A stretch of 8,391 bases of DNA from Gammaproteobacteria bacterium (lineage in GTDB: Bacteria; Pseudomonadota; Gammaproteobacteria; S012-40). The stretch spans positions 1-8,391 of the forward strand of contig JAOUGF010000076.1 of NCBI GenBank assembly GCA_029857925.1, given 5' to 3'. Within the stretch, counting starts at the first letter, position 1. Each line of letters starts with the position of its first letter. A model generated the notes under the pieces. It was not told where the DNA came from, made no database searches, and saw only the letters and a program-made list of their open reading frames with translations. Shown piece after piece: positions 7,567 to 8,391 of this stretch. Both the position numbers and the translations under genes were made by a program.

Positions 7567-7591
7567 GAAAAGGGTCGAAAAATGCTCAGAT
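7567..7591 (+). repeat. Inner imperfect inverted repeat, left arm
   Basis: This arm begins with GAAAAGGGTCGAAAAA and continues through GCTCAGAT. It pairs with 7616-7640, whose reverse complement begins GAAAGGGGCGAAAAA and continues through GCGCAGAT. Two substitutions and two one-base gaps separate the arms. Confidence 0.7.
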
Positions 7592-7615
7592 ATGTCAGCC
7601 CTTTGAGGCAACGTG

Positions 7616-7640
7616 TAATCTGCGCTTTTTCGCCCCTTTC
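7616..7640 (-). repeat. Inner imperfect inverted repeat, right arm
   Basis: This is the partner of 7567-7591. It starts 42 bases in from the right end of the element, against 41 bases for the left arm, which is the symmetry expected of a fold-back element. Confidence 0.7.
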
Positions 7641-7663
7641 CGCCTAGTGCTGCATCCCCTGAT

Positions 7664-7682
7664 CGAATTTTTAGAGGTTCCC
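7664..7682 (-). repeat. Terminal inverted repeat of the fold-back element, right copy
   Basis: CGAATTTTTAGAGGTTCCC pairs perfectly with the left copy at 7526-7544. Confidence 0.9.
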
Positions 7683-7686
7683 TAAA
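7683..7686. repeat. Candidate target-site duplication TAAA, right copy
   Basis: This is the second copy of the 4-base direct repeat flanking the element; see 7522-7525. Confidence 0.5.
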
Positions 7687-7866
7687 GCCACATACCAGTT
7701 TAAAACGTGTCCCTGTAGGCTTTATGGCGGCATCCGTGCCACCGACATCCGCCACCACGCAGGTGGCTTTACTACTACAATTCTTAGTGAGTGCGTATGC
7801 CTGGCGTGTACGTGCGGCACACACATTTGGTCTATACCATCGTTTTGCGATGAGTTCCGCACGACG
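7683..7866. other. Intergenic region without a recognisable gene
   Basis: These 184 bases lie between the fold-back element and the lipoprotein gene, both flanking genes pointing left. Short open frames cross the region on both strands, but none has family-like composition, and the leftward one continues through the mobile element. A small inverted repeat, GCCACC / GGTGGC (7751-7756 and 7762-7767, 5-base loop), lies in the middle. It is not followed by a T-run leftward, the direction in which the lipoprotein gene would end. The promoter of the c-di-GMP gene may lie here or in the element, but I see no convincing -35/-10 pair. Confidence 0.5.
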
Positions 7867-8379
7867 CTACTGCGCGCTCGCAATGGGGTGTTTTTTGGCC
7901 AGGGCGCCGACCGCCGACATTTGTCCCGCGAGTTGCCGCGCCTGAAGTTCGTCCAGCGCCTCGGGTACGAAATAAATGCCACGGAATTCTTCATAATCTT
8001 GTCGCATCAGGATGTAGTAGACATGACCGGCCTCAAAATCAAAGTGACGCGCCCGCCAAACCTCTATCGGCATTGGTTTGGCAGTGATATAGGTCAAATT
8101 GCGTGCCACGACATCCGTCTCACCAGGTTTAATATGCACCAACACATATTCGCCCTGGGCCAATTCGGTCAGTTTTTCGCGTCCCATTTCGACGTTCACC
8201 GGGTTGTCGGCAACACCGCGTGAACGTTGGGCTTGAGGCCGCAACAAATACACCTGAGCATAGGCGGTATCATTGGCGGCGGGATACAGGCCGTGTTTTT
8301 CCAATATAATGCTTTGTGCGCACCCCGTCAGGGTGGTGACCCACGCGAATAGTATTGGCGCCCATTTGAATTTATACAT
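7867..8379 (-). CDS. Predicted outer-membrane lipoprotein, DUF2846-like
   Basis: This 170-residue protein of unknown function is probably an outer-membrane lipoprotein. The N-terminus has a short basic start (Lys3, Lys5), a hydrophobic stretch (7-17) and a lipobox Leu17-Thr18-Gly19-Cys20. After lipidation at Cys20 the +2 residue is Ala, not Asp, which favours transport to the outer membrane. The mature part has a VYLLRP segment (43-48), then a VNVEMGREKLTELAQGEYVLVHIKPGE region (61-87) followed by strands. This resembles the pattern of DUF2846 proteins (a Tyr-Arg-Pro strand, a small-domain strand with Gly/Leu, then a PG turn). That family call is from memory of the pattern and is tentative. 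The C-terminal 30 residues are helical and Ala/Gln-rich. A strong ribosome binding site supports the ATG at 8379. Its link to the downstream c-di-GMP gene is only proximity: 356 bases and the mobile element separate them. Confidence 0.8.
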   Translation of the reverse strand: MYKFKWAPILFAWVTTLTGCAQSIILEKHGLYPAANDTAYAQVYLLRPQAQRSRGVADNPVNVEMGREKLTELAQGEYVLVHIKPGETDVVARNLTYITAKPMPIEVWRARHFDFEAGHVYYILMRQDYEEFRGIYFVPEALDELQARQLAGQMSAVGALAKKHPIASAQ

Positions 8380-8383
8380 ACTC

Positions 8384-8388
8384 CCTCC
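8384..8388 (-). promoter_or_regulatory. Ribosome binding site of the lipoprotein gene
   Basis: Read on the minus strand, GGAGG lies 4 bases before the ATG at 8379, within a longer GGGAGGGAGT run. It fixes the start and leaves the promoter beyond the window's right edge. Confidence 0.7.
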
Positions 8389-8391
8389 CGT

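Larger units (their letters stand above)
7526..7682. mobile_element. 157-bp MITE-like fold-back element
   Basis: The element is bounded by perfect 19-bp inverted repeats (7526-7544 and 7664-7682; 20 bp if one flanking base on each side is counted). An inner imperfect inverted pair (7567-7591 and 7616-7640) shares about 21 of 25 positions with two one-base gaps. It sits at nearly equal distance from each end, so almost the whole element can fold into one long hairpin with a tip near 7592-7615. A TAAA tetranucleotide flanks each side as a candidate target duplication. No transposase or credible gene is inside. Size, symmetry and flanking repeat fit a MITE mobilised in trans by a transposase. 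The GGGAACCTCT ends suggest an IS5-like insertion sequence, but I cannot confirm the family. It ends 15 bases upstream of the chosen start of the c-di-GMP gene and forms most of its leader. Confidence 0.75.

Noticed and set aside
7751..7767. GCCACC/GGTGGC hairpin as an intrinsic terminator of the lipoprotein gene
   Set aside because: The stem is only 6 bp, it lies 100 bases beyond the stop, and no T-run follows in the direction of transcription.
7534..7824. Leftward 96-codon open frame containing a VVADVGGT stretch reminiscent of a sugar-kinase start
   Set aside because: The similarity is a few residues only, the frame runs straight into the mobile element, and there is no ribosome binding site or further domain support.
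7724..7945. Rightward 73-codon open frame with a hydrophobic segment
   Set aside because: It overlaps the well-supported lipoprotein gene on the other strand, has no ribosome binding site and resembles no family.

Overview
The window comes from a moderately GC-rich proteobacterial chromosome. Protein character and gene order suggest a non-enteric gamma- or betaproteobacterium: the histidine genes run D-C-B-H-A-F-I as in enterics, but HisB is a stand-alone dehydratase (no fused phosphatase) and HisI is a stand-alone cyclohydrolase (no fused HisE). No genus can be named from the sequence alone.

Positions 1-4996 (+ strand) hold a compact histidine biosynthesis operon. It opens inside hisD, whose 5' half lies before the window, and continues hisC, hisB, hisH, hisA, hisF, hisI. 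Three junctions (hisD/hisC, hisA/hisF, hisF/hisI) overlap by 4 bases (ATGA or GTGA), which suggests translational coupling. The others have gaps of 37-50 bases. HisI, HisA, HisH+HisF, HisB, HisC and HisD cover the route from phosphoribosyl-AMP to histidine. Missing here are hisG (probably upstream), hisE and the histidinol-phosphate phosphatase. The operon stops at hisI and meets a convergent gene after 51 bases, so hisE must be elsewhere.

Positions 5048-7510 (- strand) encode a large membrane-anchored c-di-GMP enzyme: TM, periplasmic sensor region, TM, HAMP, PAS, GGDEF, EAL. Both catalytic domains keep their key residues, so it may both make and degrade c-di-GMP.

Just upstream of that gene, at 7526-7682, is a 157-bp non-coding fold-back element. 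It has perfect 19-bp terminal inverted repeats, a second imperfect inner pair and a candidate 4-bp target duplication (TAAA). I read it as a MITE, an insertion-sequence-derived element without transposase. It ends 15 bases before the chosen start codon, so it forms most of the gene's 5' leader and creates a spurious N-terminal extension of the reading frame.

Positions 7683-7866 hold no convincing gene. Positions 7867-8379 (- strand) encode a small predicted outer-membrane lipoprotein resembling DUF2846 proteins, with a strong ribosome binding site at the window's right edge. No tRNA, rRNA, CRISPR array or phage gene was seen. Nothing here is clearly a new system; the most noteworthy feature is the fold-back element abutting the c-di-GMP gene.
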